Below, piece after piece: positions 50,301-61,565 of a stretch of DNA of 64,000 bases. The position numbers and the translations under genes are program-made. This DNA comes from Ciona intestinalis (lineage: Eukaryota; Chordata; Ascidiacea; Phlebobranchia; Cionidae). How positions within the stretch are numbered: the stretch's first letter is position 1; each line of letters opens with the position of its first letter. The notes beneath the pieces were generated by a model. The model did no database searches. It had not been told where the DNA came from and was given only the letters and a program-made list of their open reading frames with translations. The stretch lies in assembly GCF_000224145.3 (NCBI RefSeq), contig NC_020173.2, positions 5,651,039-5,715,038 of the forward strand. The letters are read 5' to 3'.

Positions 50301-53300
50301 GACAGTCATTATAACACTATTTGTTCTGTTTCATACACATCGGTCTTTTGTTATTTTTTACTTTGTTTAATGTACTGCATAGTCAATTAAAAACTAGAAT
50401 ATAAACAATATGTAACTGTTTGCATATACAACCTATAAATCTTAATGTTACAGGGCAAGGATAATCGATATAACATAGGTGTTCTGTTTTATATATCTCC
50501 TGCCAGCTTACCACACATTTAACTTTGTGGGTGATTGTGTTAAGATAAAACAAACCAAAAATTAATTCAAAGGGAGAATCTTCAAACTTGTAAACAGATA
50601 CATTGTTCCATAATAAGGTTAATTGTTAAGTCACATAAAGTTAAAATTACCCAGATAACTATCAGCCAGGTTTGAAGTAAGAGCTGTCTGTATTTGTCCC
50701 AATGTTGGCACGTCGTATTCTCCAAATAGAACTGACTGTGCGTGTATCGTATGAGGGGATTTCCCTGTCAGATTATGGTGCGTGGATTCTGGTAATGATG
50801 AAACAATTTAAAATTAAAAATATTATAAAAATATTTTTAAAAATATTATTAAAATATTATGGTGTATTAAAATATCATAAAAAAAACATTATTCCCTTTT
50901 TATATGTTCTATTCTATATGGGTTAGGACCTGTTATGGGACCCAGGACATATTTTGCTAATACCCTTACATTGTTTATGCACAATCTACTTTGTATGGAT
51001 GAAGTGTGGCATATTAGGAGACCTGAGATTTATGCCAGAGTTACCTCTAAATAAGCAGCAACCATATTTTATGCTGAATAGAAAGTAATAACTTCAAAGT
51101 TACCTTGATGTTCAAGTAGTTGTGTGAAGTTCCAATTTGCCGACAAATTCTATGGAAAACAAAACAGCTTTGTAAACGTGAAATACTTATCAAAATTAAA
51201 ACATAGCATAATTTCCTTGTCCTTTCAGATACAGTAGCAAAGAACAGGGGAAGGGAATTAGCAACAAATCGACAGTCGAATACACAGGTAAAAACCACTT
51301 AAATAAAAATGTCAATAAAAACAAAGCTGCTAAACTCACAATACAGTATAAGTTAACTCATATTGAGTTGTATTTAATTAAAACAAATTAAGATGTAATT
51401 TGTATAGTGTTCGTAAAAAATACTGATAATAATTAAAGTATTGATTAAACTTGAGAATTTTATAGTGAATTTAAATTATTCTACACAAGAATCGTTTAAA
51501 CTCTATGAGCACCAGATCAGCAGAAATTATAACAAAATTGAAAATACTGATAACATTGAAAACATTAATCAAACATATGATATATGTTAGTAACCCACCT
51601 TATAACTTGGTGTGATATCCAGGTGATGAGTTATCACGTTACCAGCTCCACCATAACAACCTGGTGATCCCATGTGTAAACCATCCTAGTTAAATAGAAG
51701 ATAATACCTCATGTTAGTGGTTACTCATAGTTTCCATTTGAATAACAAACTGGCAATGTCATTTGGGCGAAATATATCTTATTTTATACGGTTGATTGGA
51801 CTAATTATATATAAGTTGTAATCATCGTATTGAAACTCACTAGAAAATACATGGTTTATGTGCCTAGCTCATAATATAGTTTTAGTTAAATGAATGAATG
51901 TAAGTTGCTTTATCCTTGTGTGGTCGAAAATGACTGTTGTTATAACACAGGTGTTTTGTTACATACACCTTATGCCAGCTTATGAGTTACCATGTATACT
52001 TTGTGCGTGACTATTTTTTTCATGTATCATTTTTTACCTTGTCATAATGTATAGAGAAGCCAAGTTGACATTGTTGTAAATCATCAGTGGATTCATTCTT
52101 GAGGGAACCTGAGATAAATATAATATATAAATCTAATAGTGCTGTTACTTAAACTTCATTTTGGTCCTTAATGGGTTGTCAAGATTGTCAGCCATACAAA
52201 TGAAAACCCAGAAACTAATCACCCACAAAGTTTTATACATGGTATCTCGAAAGGGGACACAAGGTGCATGGAACAGAACACTCAAAAGTCTATGGGGTAA
52301 TATGTCAAATCTAGCCTAAATCCCAGGTCCTCAACAAGGGTCTTTTATCTTACCCACATAAAAAAGAACTCTTGGGTTCAATTGTAATGCCTTTTAACTG
52401 AGACTCTTTTCCAAACTTTTTATTTATAGCCTTCTTTAAATAACATGATTTTCGCTATTGTTTTGAAGGGTATAAATTAAAACTATGTTACATTACCTCA
52501 AAATGTTTATAAACGATAAAACAAACACAACAACAACAATAACATACATACAACACCCACCTTCCAAGTTACCAACAGAAACGCTACTCCTCAATTTATC
52601 ACGAACTTTTTCAAGCTCCGAAAACTTTGTTACCGCGAAAAAGTTCTTCCGATCGCCGGCAATTTGGATTAGTTCGGTTTGGTTGAATTTTCCGACTCCG
52701 ACAGCAAGAATCATCACGTTTGCCGCTCGGGAGACGTCGAGCTCTTCCCTAGTGGTTTAATAATAAATGAGTGAATTTATCTTACCTATCCTTCCTAAAT
52801 TATTGATAGATAAATGTAAAGTATTTATCTTCAGATGTTGAGGTAACGGCAGTCGTTATAACCCCGGTGTTCTGTTTCTAACACCCTATTCCTCTATGAG
52901 TTACTACATATGTAACTTATTTATCCTCGCATGGAGGGGCACTAATAGTTATTATAACACGGATGTTCTGTTTCATACAACTTGTGCCAGCTAATGAGTT
53001 ACCATGTATGTAACTTAAAAATGCAAGTCTGTATTTCAAAGACATACATCCTACTCCTTGTTTCATGTATTCATCCAAAAACATTAATCAGACAGTACAT
53101 TCACAGCATGCAGTTGTATTTTTTATTGAAACCATATACACAACGTATAGACTATGGGAAATTCAAAACACACTTACTTTAACTGCAGAGTATTAGCAGC
53201 AGTTGTTGCTCCATCAGTGAGCAATATGATCATCTTCTTGGCATCAGGTCGGGATTTATTGCCAGTCAACATTTCATTTGCAAGCTTGAATGCATAACCT

Positions 53301-56300
53301 AAGAAAAAAAATTATTATTGCAAAACCTGAGAAAAATAAAAAAATGTATCAACACCAATGTTATAACGACTGTCGTTATGGCAACGCGAGTATAAACAAG
53401 TTACATTCATTCATTCCCCAACCTGTATAAGTTGTCCCACCCTCATAAGCAAGTTTCTTCAGTATTTTTGTCATCTCTTGTTTCTTAGTGTGACCATCAC
53501 TGTCGTAATCAGAGAAGCCAAGATCAACCACCGTGCTCGTGGTAGCTGAAAGAAAATTAGAGTAAAATTAAATATAAGTCTGATGAAAATCTTCTGACAA
53601 CTGTAAGTTTTTGTGGACCGAAGGGACCAACGTTTTGTCTGCCATGTAGTGGGGGTTTACTGTTAACAGTGTTAAATGTATTTTTATTAAGAAGATCTAA
53701 GTGTTTTTTTTCTTAAGAAGGTTTTTTCTTAATCTTCTGGCAATTGTATGTTTTGTGATATTAAGGGCCAGCGTTTCGTCTGCCAAAAGTTAGTCATTAT
53801 CAGAGTTTGCCATTTGTGTCCTTTTAAACAGCTAAGATAGCAACCAAATTACCAAGCACATAGTTTTTATAACCAAGTAAACAATTATGAAATGTAACTA
53901 CACACCTCTTACAACAGTATATACACAGAGATGTTATCATCCAGATTACAAATACACCTACTTCCACATTATAGTAAAAACACACGCACCTTTTTTACTG
54001 TAAACCACGACCCCAACATCCTGTTCCGTAACCCCGAGGTTAAAACTACGCACAATATCTCGCAACCATCGCTTCACTTTCTGGAAGTTGCATTGATTGA
54101 CGCTTCCAGATTGGTCCACTACCAAAACGATGTCAATCTTACCACGAATGCACTCTGTAAAAAATTGGACAAATGAAATATTGAGGACAGTTGCTTTCAC
54201 ACAGGTTTTGTGTTATAACACAGGGGTTTTATAGTTTCATACACCCCATTCCCCCTTACAGGTCTGTTATACCTAACTTTATGGAGATTTTTAGAAGTTT
54301 TTACAACTTTTTTAGAGAAAGGCTGACAAGTTTGACAAAGGGGAGGCATTGAAAGAAGCAATTGCCGCTAAGCGTCTTTGAAGACAAATATGCCTACAGC
54401 AGTTGCAGCGTCAAGCCTTGAATCTGTATCCTCTGGGCCAAAAGAGAATGCACTAACTTTTGCAATATAAGGCCGTTTAAAATATAAAATTCCATGAAAC
54501 CCACCTTGTGATATAGGGTTGTGTTTATGAATTGCTCTCACGTGAGTAACATTGGCTTCTACTTCATAACAAGCTCCGTTTGCTTCACGTGCATATCCAC
54601 AGTTATGTTGCCATAGAGGTGCACATGTCTGCAAGATGGAATTATATAACTGTTTATCCCTTCGAAAATTATAGAAAAGATTGTGGTACGGATAAAAAGT
54701 GTGGGAGAGTGCACTTGTCTGTAAAGGTGGAATTACGTAATTGTTAATCTCTTGGTAAATTATAGTAAAGATCATATTTAAAGAACGAAGAATAGGAAAT
54801 CATTAGCAAACACAGTTGTTAAAACATGCCATTAATAAAAAGTGTGGAAAAGAGTGTAAGTTAAAAGTCTTGCACCCAACATATGGTGAACTCACAGGTT
54901 ACTAATATTTAATATGAACCAGTAGAACCACAAGATTACTATATCCAAATTAGAACTGGATTTTAATATAAATTGAATGTGTTTTTACAATGTCTATTAA
55001 ATGGTTAGGCACGAGTGAAGAATCCTTCGGTACGTTTCAGATTAGGCTGGTGGGAAGTGTTAGAGGTTTGTAGTTATTGGTTATGGGGGTTAGCAAATAC
55101 CATTCTTTACTGTCACCAAATAATTATTGAAATCAGTGCAGCACTTTTAAGGCTAGGGCTTACGAATTATAAATTAACATTTGATATAAAATATAAAGCT
55201 TTGAGTACGATACCAGATATTTATAAACTCCAAAATATATAAGAAACAAGAATGAGTTGTGTAACAAGATCATTTTTACAAGTCAGACTAGTTACTTAGT
55301 TAGTATAACAAAACGCAATAGTTTTTAAGAGTTTTACAATTTTTTTAATAATAGTCAATAATATAGCTCCTAGCCTCATACCACCACGAGGCACAGCCTT
55401 AGTCGATTAACGCATTCATTTGTTTTAAACCTGGTTTCCTGTTTACCTGTCTCCCTATTGAAAGGCAGCACGTCATATACTATAATCACCTGTGAGCTAA
55501 TGCATGCATACGAGGGGGACTCTAAGTTTAAATAGTAACATCATGGGGCACTATATACTATATTGTTGAAAAGGTAACCTATATTAAATTAATATTGAGA
55601 TAGTGTGCCAAAGTGTAATGGAGTGCGTCTCAATTGTTAATCATTTTGTCACTTAAATTAAATTAAAATTCAAGGTTTTCAACTTGACTGAAGATGGTTA
55701 TGTTATAGTATTCTAAACCAAAACGTTTGAAAATAAGGTCAGTTTTGCCAAACATATGTGCTGTGATGTTTGTATTAAAATTTCAAAAAAAATCTAGCGG
55801 GCACGTGGTAACAAAACACCCCTGTTATAAATACTGTTCTTACCCCGGCAGGATAAATAAGTTACACATTCATTCACTCGGCAATAACCATAATAGGGAC
55901 TGTTTTGAGTAGGAATAGGTGTGCCGGTTATGGTTATTTTACCCAAGATCCCAACTATGGTTGTTAGAATTTCATTAATATGCTGTCAATAACATGTGTG
56001 TAACATAAACCTATTCAAACAATTGGCTAAATCTCATTCAGCCTTTTAGGAAATGCATTCAAGTTTAAAGTGAATATGACAGCCAGCCATTGAAACGTAT
56101 GTTTGTGTATAAAGTACGAGGAAATATGGCTACCGTTAATGACATGACATTGTCGCTTGCTTGTCTCGCTGCCAAGTTTAATCCAATTGATTGTTCGTTC
56201 TCTACAACGTCAACATCCATATTTTCCTCTGAAATAATTTGAAAACAAAGTATTTTAGTGACTGTTCATTTAATATTGCAACACCAGTATATTGAAATAT

Positions 56301-59300
56301 AATCCCCAAAAAGTCTTTTTTTTATGATTTCTACATCCATGTTTTTTTGGAAGGTTTAAAAACACAGTATTTTAGTGATTGTTTATTTAATATTGCAATA
56401 CCAGTAGAATAAAATACAACCTTCACAAAGTTTTGTATGGGTAATATTTTCATGTATAGCTAATATTTTGGACAACCCCAAAAGATGCCACTGGGTTTAA
56501 GCAATTGCCGTTAAGTGTTTCTTCCTCGGTGCCAAAGATTGGACACTTTGAACAATGACAATGGTGTCTTGTTACACAATAATAGTGCTTCTCTTACCAT
56601 CACATGGAAGATTGGAAACGTTAATATCAGCAAGCACTACATCACCAAGAGCATTACAATGATCTGGACAATCTTTTCGAGGTCTTTTTGACAATGGCAC
56701 ACAAGTTTCTTTGGAAGCGCTTTTATAAACTGTGGCTTTGAAAAACAACTGCAACATAAATGAGATAATGCTTAAAAACTACATAATTTAAGAATTTGAC
56801 TAATTTATTCTTGTGTGGCGGCAATGGCAGTTGTTAAAACATGGTTGTTCTGTTTCCGACATTTCTTTTTTATTTTAACATACTTTCATGAAGTCTGACT
56901 AAATAGCAATGGAACAAAAGTAACATTTTTATATTGACAAAGCCAAAAATGTTTATTATATGATAGATAAATATCACTTCAGCACGTTATATATTACTGG
57001 CATAATCAGCATTAAATGCATGTCCAAAGTTATGATACCAATATCAACAAATATCACCTTATAAAATCCAGTTCTTGATCCTTTTATTTCAAGTTCTGTA
57101 TGATTCCAATGCTGGCCTGCAAATTGCTTTGGTCCGTTGAACTTGTACAGGTCATGCTTTATCCCGTCTTCATATTCCAACCATACATGTAACTTTCTGT
57201 GTGCTTCCTTGATAGAATAAGCATTGAAGCAGAATCGAAGACATTGCACCAGCCCTTGCTTAGTGGAAATTGGTTGCGAAACTAAAATGGTCTTTTTAGA
57301 ATTTCCTAAAGGAGCGTTGTTGGAATCAGCGTTGAGATAATAATCTGAAATAACAGAATTTTGATTAATAAAGAAATAGTGTTAACTGATAACTACAATT
57401 GGGGAATCTTTATATTATATTAGGCACTATCAATATATAATAGGTGTAGGAAAGTGCTTAGATAGTAAGAAGGGTAAATGGTTTTAAGTACAAGTTGCCA
57501 TATGTGTCCTTGGGCAAGACAATTAATACCAATTGCTCCAAGACAGTGGTCTCTAATGGTTGTCCAAATTGACACCCATACATAGAAAAACAATCACACA
57601 TAAAGTTACATACGTGGTAACTCACGAGCTGGCATGAGATGTTTGAAACAGAACACCCATGTTATAACGACTGTCGTTGCACTGCCATGCAAGGATAAAT
57701 AGGTTACATATATTCAATTTTCAACTTAAAAAAAACTTGAACCTTTTTATGTTGCACCTACCATTAACTGAGAAGTCCATTGGTCCCGTCAGCCGAGCAT
57801 TGAAATTTATTTTTTTGAAGCATTTTCTACGTTTATCGTCAATCTTATAAGCATTACGATGACCTGATCTAAAATAAAAAAGTGTAATCTATTTATTGTG
57901 TATTATACAGGAATGACTTAAGTGTAAGTAGGGCAATCTAATAAAACAGTTATTGTAACCCTAATTTTATTGAAAAATAATTGCTATAATACCATTTTAA
58001 GTCCCCTGCCATGTATGAATGTAACTTATTTATCTTTGTGTGGTGGGGCAACAACAGTCTTTATTATACGGGTGTTCTGTTTCATACACCTTGTGCCAGC
58101 TTACAAGTTACCACGTATTTAACCTTGTTGGTGATTGTTTTCTGTATGCCGGACTATTTAGACAACCCATTAGTGACCACTGGCTTGAAGCAATTGTTAT
58201 TAATTGTCTTGCTCAAGGACACATACGCCTAAATAGTGCGTAAGGACACATATGTCCAAAATAGTAGCAGCATTAAGCCTCGAACCCATAACCTCTGGAC
58301 TAGTGTTCATTGAGATGATACACTTTAAATAACTATACATATTTATCATGACTTAGTTCAAGACTGTTACTGTTTTACATATTCACCCCTTTGTTATCTG
58401 CCATTGAAAATCTGACAAGTTATCATGGGTGAAACCACAAAAACCGTCGCCACCAAAATCACAAGACTCCAAAGCCATGAGTGGTAACCGGTCATGGAAT
58501 TCTGTAAGGTAATATTACTTGGTAATGATAGTAAACGTGTAGAGAGATAACGTACAGATGTACACTTGCTGTTTTTAATACAAATAATATAGTAGGGTGG
58601 GGAAGATGGGACACTTTTTAATTCTATTTTCTCGTTCCATTTGGTAGTAAACAAATAACATTCAAAGAATTATGAAACCCTATCCTATAGACTGTTGTTA
58701 ATTGTTTAAAACTCGATCAGGATATTTGAATGTTATGTGCTAATAGTGCCCCGTCTTCCCCAACCCTACTACAATAATATAGGAATGAGTTTTATTTGTC
58801 TTCTCGATTACAGTAGCAAATATTGGAAAATATTTACACTGAAAAGACAAGAATATAAACAATTGTTAAAACAGGAGAGTCATGGGGATACAGTTATACA
58901 ATCCTATAAAATTCTTTGTTTAGTACTACCAAATGGTACACTAAAGGAGAAGGAAAACATGTCTTATCTTACCCCAAGCTACCATATATGAATTATGGAA
59001 AACAGAAGATGTTTTAATGTCATACCTGTTTCATTGGCATCAGAATTCATGGACTTTTCCAAATCCACATTTGAACATCTAAACGAAGAAGCATTTTGGA
59101 AAACAGAGTTTGTTTTGCATTGAAAGATTGCACCGTGTTTCGTGGGCGAACCATCGTTGGTTCCCGGGACTGAATACTTGGGTGCTCCTACCCAAACTCT
59201 GGAACAAAATATTTTTTGAGATAAATAATATACCCTTCAAGAGTAGCATACTTGGTAACTCGTAAGCGGGCACAACGTGTCCGTGAGTGAAACAGAACAT

Positions 59301-60048
59301 CCGTGTTTAATGACCGTCGTTTTCCGGCCACGCGAGGATAAAGTAAGTTACATCTATTCATTCATTATGTAAAAAATAGGAAAATGGGCCAACTCTGGCC
59401 TAAATCTCGGTTTTCATGGCGGGTCACGCTGTATAAATAGCGTACGACTTCGACGACGTAGAACAGAACATTGAAAACTTATGAGGATATAAAAATAAAA
59501 TTGTTGCGCCGTAAGGATTTTCCCTAAATTGAGACACTACGTAAAAGGGACAGCAGTTACAGCCTTCGCTTCCAAACTGAAGGTTACTACTGCTCAGCGC
59601 TGCTACTATTATGAGCATATGTATTCTAGGGCATTACAAATTACAGAAGTTGCTGCAACCCAGGGGTCTAATGGGTTCCCCAATTTGTAAGCCCTACAGT
59701 AAATCAATCACCCACAAAGTTACATACGTGGTAACTTGTAAGCGAACACTAGGAGTATGAAACGGAACATTATAACGACTGTCATATAGAATAAATGATT
59801 TAAACTCATTCGGCGGGTAATTGGATATACTTAAAATATTCAAAATAAATCGGGGTTGTTTTTATCACTCACGTTGTAGATTCATTTCGCTTATGAGCTG
59901 CCACCGAGTATCCAAAATATGATCCTTTCACTGGACCATTGATATAAGTCACATGGTTTACGGCAACGTTATTCGCGTAGCAAAATGACGTCATCAATGA
60001 CGTCATGAAATTTAAAAAGAAAGCAACTTGAACTAATCTAGTTTCCAT
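35315..60048 (-). CDS. I-domain integrin alpha subunit with inserted MAM domain, 33 exons, ~1,552 aa
   Basis: Exons (minus): 59873-60048, 59026-59198, 58387-58501, 57762-57868, 57058-57344, 56598-56748, 56134-56228, 54505-54628, 53990-54154, 53423-53545, 53178-53298, 52561-52748, 52038-52108, 51599-51685, 51104-51149, 50651-50788, 50101-50255, 49237-49380, 48605-48707, 48066-48257, 47606-47809, 47141-47286, 46422-46714, 45952-46061, 45288-45447, 39923-40033, 39376-39554, 38702-38813, 37783-37908, 37359-37481, 36669-36764, 36082-36225, 35315-35407. Signal peptide; blade 1 ([15 protein letters not shown]); MAM domain (aa ~128-336); blade 2 ([20 protein letters not shown]); I domain with MIDAS D423-Q-S-G-S, GGTTYT and [13 protein letters not shown] blades with Ca loops [27 protein letters not shown]; leg domains; TM ([20 protein letters not shown]); tail KLGFFKSKY. 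Mediates adhesion with a beta subunit. All junctions fit except one A-run in exon 24 that breaks the frame by one base. A protease gene lies inside the intron between exons 25 and 26. Confidence 0.93.
35579..35650. mobile_element. Internally deleted MITE family A
   Basis: Both ends present (tagtagggtgggggatat ... ggtgtcccatcttctcccac) with most of the interior missing. In the last integrin intron. Confidence 0.8.
35763..36003 (+). mobile_element. Composite SINE interrupted by an assembly gap
   Basis: tRNA-like head (cgccgtggctaagtggttag; B box ggttcaaggct) at 35763-35834, then N, then body and tail (ggcacgaggtgtatgaac, ggataaagtaagtaacata). The head resembles a tRNA but lacks a foldable full cloverleaf. 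Confidence 0.88.
35835..35884. other. Assembly gap (50 N)
   Basis: 50 N inside a SINE in the last integrin intron, most likely a repeat-induced collapse. It does not affect coding exons. Confidence 0.98.
36285..36600. repeat. Two copies of dispersed repeat family C
   Basis: aatggaatcaacagcaaaac followed by aacagctgttaaaacctgct (about 36309) and again aacagttgttaaaacacgct (about 36527), same orientation, in an integrin intron. Confidence 0.8.
37135..37330 (+). mobile_element. SINE bodies, two partial copies
   Basis: Repeated agcgagcacgaggtttatga / agcaggcacgaggtgcatga units with cattgcctcgtcatgcgtgg and gttgccccaccatgtgagga tails. Similar pairs occur at about 37990-38190 and 38465-38660 in neighbouring integrin introns. 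Confidence 0.8.
40484..40626. repeat. Repeat G copy just downstream of the protease stop
   Basis: agcagagccaaagtatattgcattcacc and caatgaggttccctatgtt match the copies at 34990-35280 next to the integrin stop codon. Here the repeat ends within about 5-10 nt of the protease stop. Confidence 0.85.
40630..44296 (-). CDS. Type II transmembrane trypsin-like serine protease, nested in an integrin intron
   Basis: Exons (minus): 43969-44296, 43273-43430, 42541-42626, 41986-42219, 41305-41485, 40630-40818; all phases agree; 391 aa. The start is the first in-frame ATG (44294-44296); an open frame continues upstream without ATG. Residues 1-35 are basic and cytoplasmic ([12 protein letters not shown]). 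A single TM follows ([20 protein letters not shown]), then an Asn/Ser/Gly-rich stalk with no extra domains, then the S1 protease domain from I148 ([15 protein letters not shown]). Catalytic triad: AAHC (His), NDIALLRL (Asp), GDSGGP (Ser). The Asp six residues before Ser (DACQGDSGG) predicts cleavage after Arg/Lys. The residue before IIGG is Ala (LPKPAA), not the usual Arg/Lys, so activation may need another enzyme class or cleavage at the upstream RKR (134-136). The whole gene lies inside integrin intron 25 on the same strand. Confidence 0.9.
41555..41765 (-). mobile_element. Composite SINE, partial, reverse
   Basis: gaatgaatgtaatttgttta, ggccggaaaacgacagtcgt and the body through cactgggtttaagcaatcgc-like sequence, abutting the MITE at 41766. 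In a protease intron. Confidence 0.8.
41766..41958. mobile_element. MITE family A, full length
   Basis: tagtattgcgggggaagacg ... ccaatcttccccaccctact. Lies between protease exons 4 and 5. Confidence 0.9.
42906..43222. mobile_element. MITE family A split by a second MITE
   Basis: Outer ends gtgaggtgggggaagatggg (left) and cccgtcttcccccaccttag (right). The interior is interrupted at 42997-43126 by MITE family B, after which the outer element resumes (gactcccataggccgtt). The host element is therefore older than the insert. Confidence 0.9.
42997..43126. mobile_element. MITE family B (130 bp) inserted in MITE A
   Basis: Terminal inverted repeats aaggtggctgtacacagtat / atactgtgtacagccacctt of about 25 bp, flanked by TA on both sides as expected for a TA target duplication. 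A second, inverted copy lies at 49423-49556. Confidence 0.92.
43553..43645. repeat. 46-bp unit duplicated in tandem, each with a hairpin
   Basis: ctttataacacgttttgggt starts at 43553 and 43599. Each unit contains aacacgtttt...aaaacgtgtt inverted arms. In the first protease intron. Confidence 0.9.
44297..45287. other. Upstream region of the nested protease gene, inside the integrin intron
   Basis: Contains a mostly unique AT-rich stretch (44340-45000), which should include the protease promoter, and a SINE at about 45010-45280. No TATA box could be chosen with confidence. The 102-aa open frame on the plus strand runs into the SINE and is rejected. Confidence 0.5.
45545..45820 (+). mobile_element. 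Composite SINE containing an assembly gap
   Basis: Head gtccggcgctttggcatagtg/ttagcgcgcctgcctgta to 45590, then 155 N, then gctggcacgaggtgttaaac and tail ggataaagtaagttacatta. In the integrin intron between exons 24 and 25. Confidence 0.85.
45591..45745. other. Assembly gap (155 N)
   Basis: 155 N inside a SINE. The size suggests an estimated rather than placeholder gap. No coding exon seems to be missing, because the flanking exon phases agree. Confidence 0.98.
46085..46400. mobile_element. SINE fragments, mosaic
   Basis: tatttcataccttgtgcatgc-type tail and cactgggttggagcaattgccg body pieces in mixed orientation between integrin exons 23 and 24. Further pieces at about 46840-46945, 47035-47100 and 47380-47540. 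Confidence 0.7.
48340..48585 (-). mobile_element. Composite SINE, reverse, nearly complete
   Basis: Tail side ggtgttctgtttcatacacc at the left; body (cactgggttagagcaatg); degenerate head (tcagtgctctaaccactgtg) at the right, next to integrin exon 19. Confidence 0.82.
49048..49214. mobile_element. MITE family A
   Basis: agtagggtgggggaagatgg ... gtccagtctcccccacccta, flanked by tatata on both sides. In an integrin intron, about 23 bp from the low end of exon 18. Confidence 0.9.
49423..49556. mobile_element. MITE family B, second copy
   Basis: aaggtggctgtacacagtat ... atactgtgtacagccacctt. The interior is the reverse complement of the copy nested at 42997-43126 (shares gcatacgacttcgc). Confidence 0.92.
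51880..52030 (-). mobile_element. SINE 3' fragment
   Basis: gaatgaatgtaagttgcttt, ataacacaggtgttttgtta, then agcttatgagttaccatgta. Similar fragments at about 52150-52290, 52840-53010 and 53340-53420 in neighbouring integrin introns. Confidence 0.75.
54200..54445 (-). mobile_element. Composite SINE, reverse
   Basis: acacaggggttttatagttt tail side, body through gaagcaattgccgctaagcg, and head cgtcaagccttgaatctgta, between integrin exons 8 and 9. Confidence 0.78.
54870..56130. other. Large integrin intron between exons 7 and 8
   Basis: No exon supported. Holds one end of repeat F (55009-55085), AT-rich unique DNA and a truncated SINE body (about 55795-55875). Confidence 0.55.
57480..57718 (+). 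mobile_element. Composite SINE, forward
   Basis: gtgtccttgggcaagacaat, body, ggcatgagatgtttgaaaca, tail aaggataaataggttacata, between integrin exons 4 and 5. Confidence 0.82.
58010..58305 (-). mobile_element. Composite SINE, reverse, nearly full length
   Basis: gaatgtaacttatttatctt tail side to agcattaagcctcgaaccca head at the right, between integrin exons 3 and 4. Both open frames over it are repeat-derived. Confidence 0.88.
58590..58771. mobile_element. MITE family A, full length
   Basis: atagtagggtggggaagatg ... gtcttccccaaccctactac, between integrin exons 2 and 3. Confidence 0.9.
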
Positions 60049-60669
60049 GTTTCTTGTTCTCTTCCAATTACAGGGACGGTAGAAACCAGTTGTGCTGTTG
60101 TTTTAAAGTATTTGATACGAATCGTGATCCGGTCGCTTCTACATTACAGCGAATTCACAGTACGAACCTAAACTTGCAATTTGCTAATTCAACCATTGGT
60201 AATAATATTACGTAATTTTTAGTATTAAAGTAGCGAAGAATACAGATCATAATATAGTACTGTGGGGTAAGATAAGACACCTTTATCACGTAATATTCAA
60301 AAACCCTGATCGTGTTTCAAAGAATTAACAACGCCGTCTATGGAGCGTGTAAGTTATTAGACACATCTAGTTTACATTATGCATTCTGGCACTCCATCAA
60401 TTGCAATAAACTGTTCACAAACACATGCCTTAACAAATTGAAGACTTGCTATTGGCTTTATGTTCTTAAGCAACTGAAACGAAAGTGAGCGCTTCCGTTA
60501 TTTGTAAACTCACTATAGAATGCATAACATAAACAAACCTTTACCGTACCAAGCTACACTGTTGAAGCAACGGCGTTTTGTCTACCATGCTTTATGTACA
60601 AAACGGGCTAAACTATTAACAACTGCATTCTGTATGGCTTACCCTCCTATATTACATAAAAAAATCTCC

Positions 60670-60805
60670 AAAAGTAATCAACCACAAAGTAACATACTTG
60701 GTAACTCGTAAGCTGGCACGAGGTGTATGAAACAAAATACCCGAGTTATAACGACTGTCGTTTTCCGGCCACGCGAGGATAAAGTAAGTTACATTCATTC
60801 AGCAT
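60670..60805 (+). mobile_element. SINE 3' portion, forward
   Basis: taactcgtaagctggcacga, gtatgaaacaaaatacccga, ttttccggccacgcgaggat and the tail gtaagttacattcattc. Confidence 0.88.
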
Positions 60806-61377
60806 ATCGTATATAAAACAGGCTACACTAACTTCATCCCGTATTCCCTGCTGTATGTTATAGGATACACTATTAACAATTACGTTCTGTATATCCTGCT
60901 GTTTGTTCTATGAAACGGGCGGGATACACCATTAAACAATTTATGCCCTAACAGATGCCTATATGACATATATATTTACAATATGCCTTCCTGATTGAAC
61001 CTGCCAAACATTATGAGGCTTTATAGGCCGTTCAGTCTGATTTGCCTTGGTTATCACTTCCTCTATTTTTCTACTATAATATCAATCGGCCAATTCGGAA
61101 AGCGTTTGATTTTTCCCAACTCTATACACCTTTGATTGCGTCCATAACATAAGCCAAACGGGGACATTCCTAAGCAAGTATAGCTCGTTTCTGAAGGCTT
61201 ATTCTATAAAGGTATTTAAATGCACTACAAATACGCAGTATGCTTGCTGGCTATACCCTTCCAATGACTGCATAAATTCCAACTAATTACGCTATCCAAA
61301 CAATATAAACCCTTTTGAACTGTATTGCCACGATAGCGACGAAATCATTCTTCCGAAATTATTGTTTATGTCTTTAA

Positions 61378-61565
61378 TAGGGTGGAGGAAGATGGGACAC
61401 CTATTTATTCTATTTGTAGCATTTGGTAGTAAACAAAGAACATTCAAAGAATTATTAAACCGTATCCTCACGACTCCCATAGGCCGTTGTTAATTGTTTA
61501 AAATACGATCAGGATATTTGGGGTATTGTGTGCTGAAGATGTCCCATCTTTCCTCACCCTACTAT
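61378..61565. mobile_element. MITE family A, full length
   Basis: tagggtggaggaagatggga ... tgtcccatctttcctcaccctacta. Upstream of GOT1. Confidence 0.9.

Larger units (their letters stand above)
56598..58501 (-). other. Exons encoding the MAM domain within the integrin
   Basis: Four consecutive integrin exons (3-6) encode one complete MAM domain: start [17 protein letters not shown], the DFQW motif, centre [12 protein letters not shown] and [11 protein letters not shown], then [12 protein letters not shown], and end [15 protein letters not shown]. These match the family pattern C-D-F-E...C-G-W, L-R-F, W...V.I and G.I.L.DI.....PC. The entry phase (1) and exit phase (1) are equal, so the module could have been gained by intron-mediated insertion without breaking the frame. 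Confidence 0.88.
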
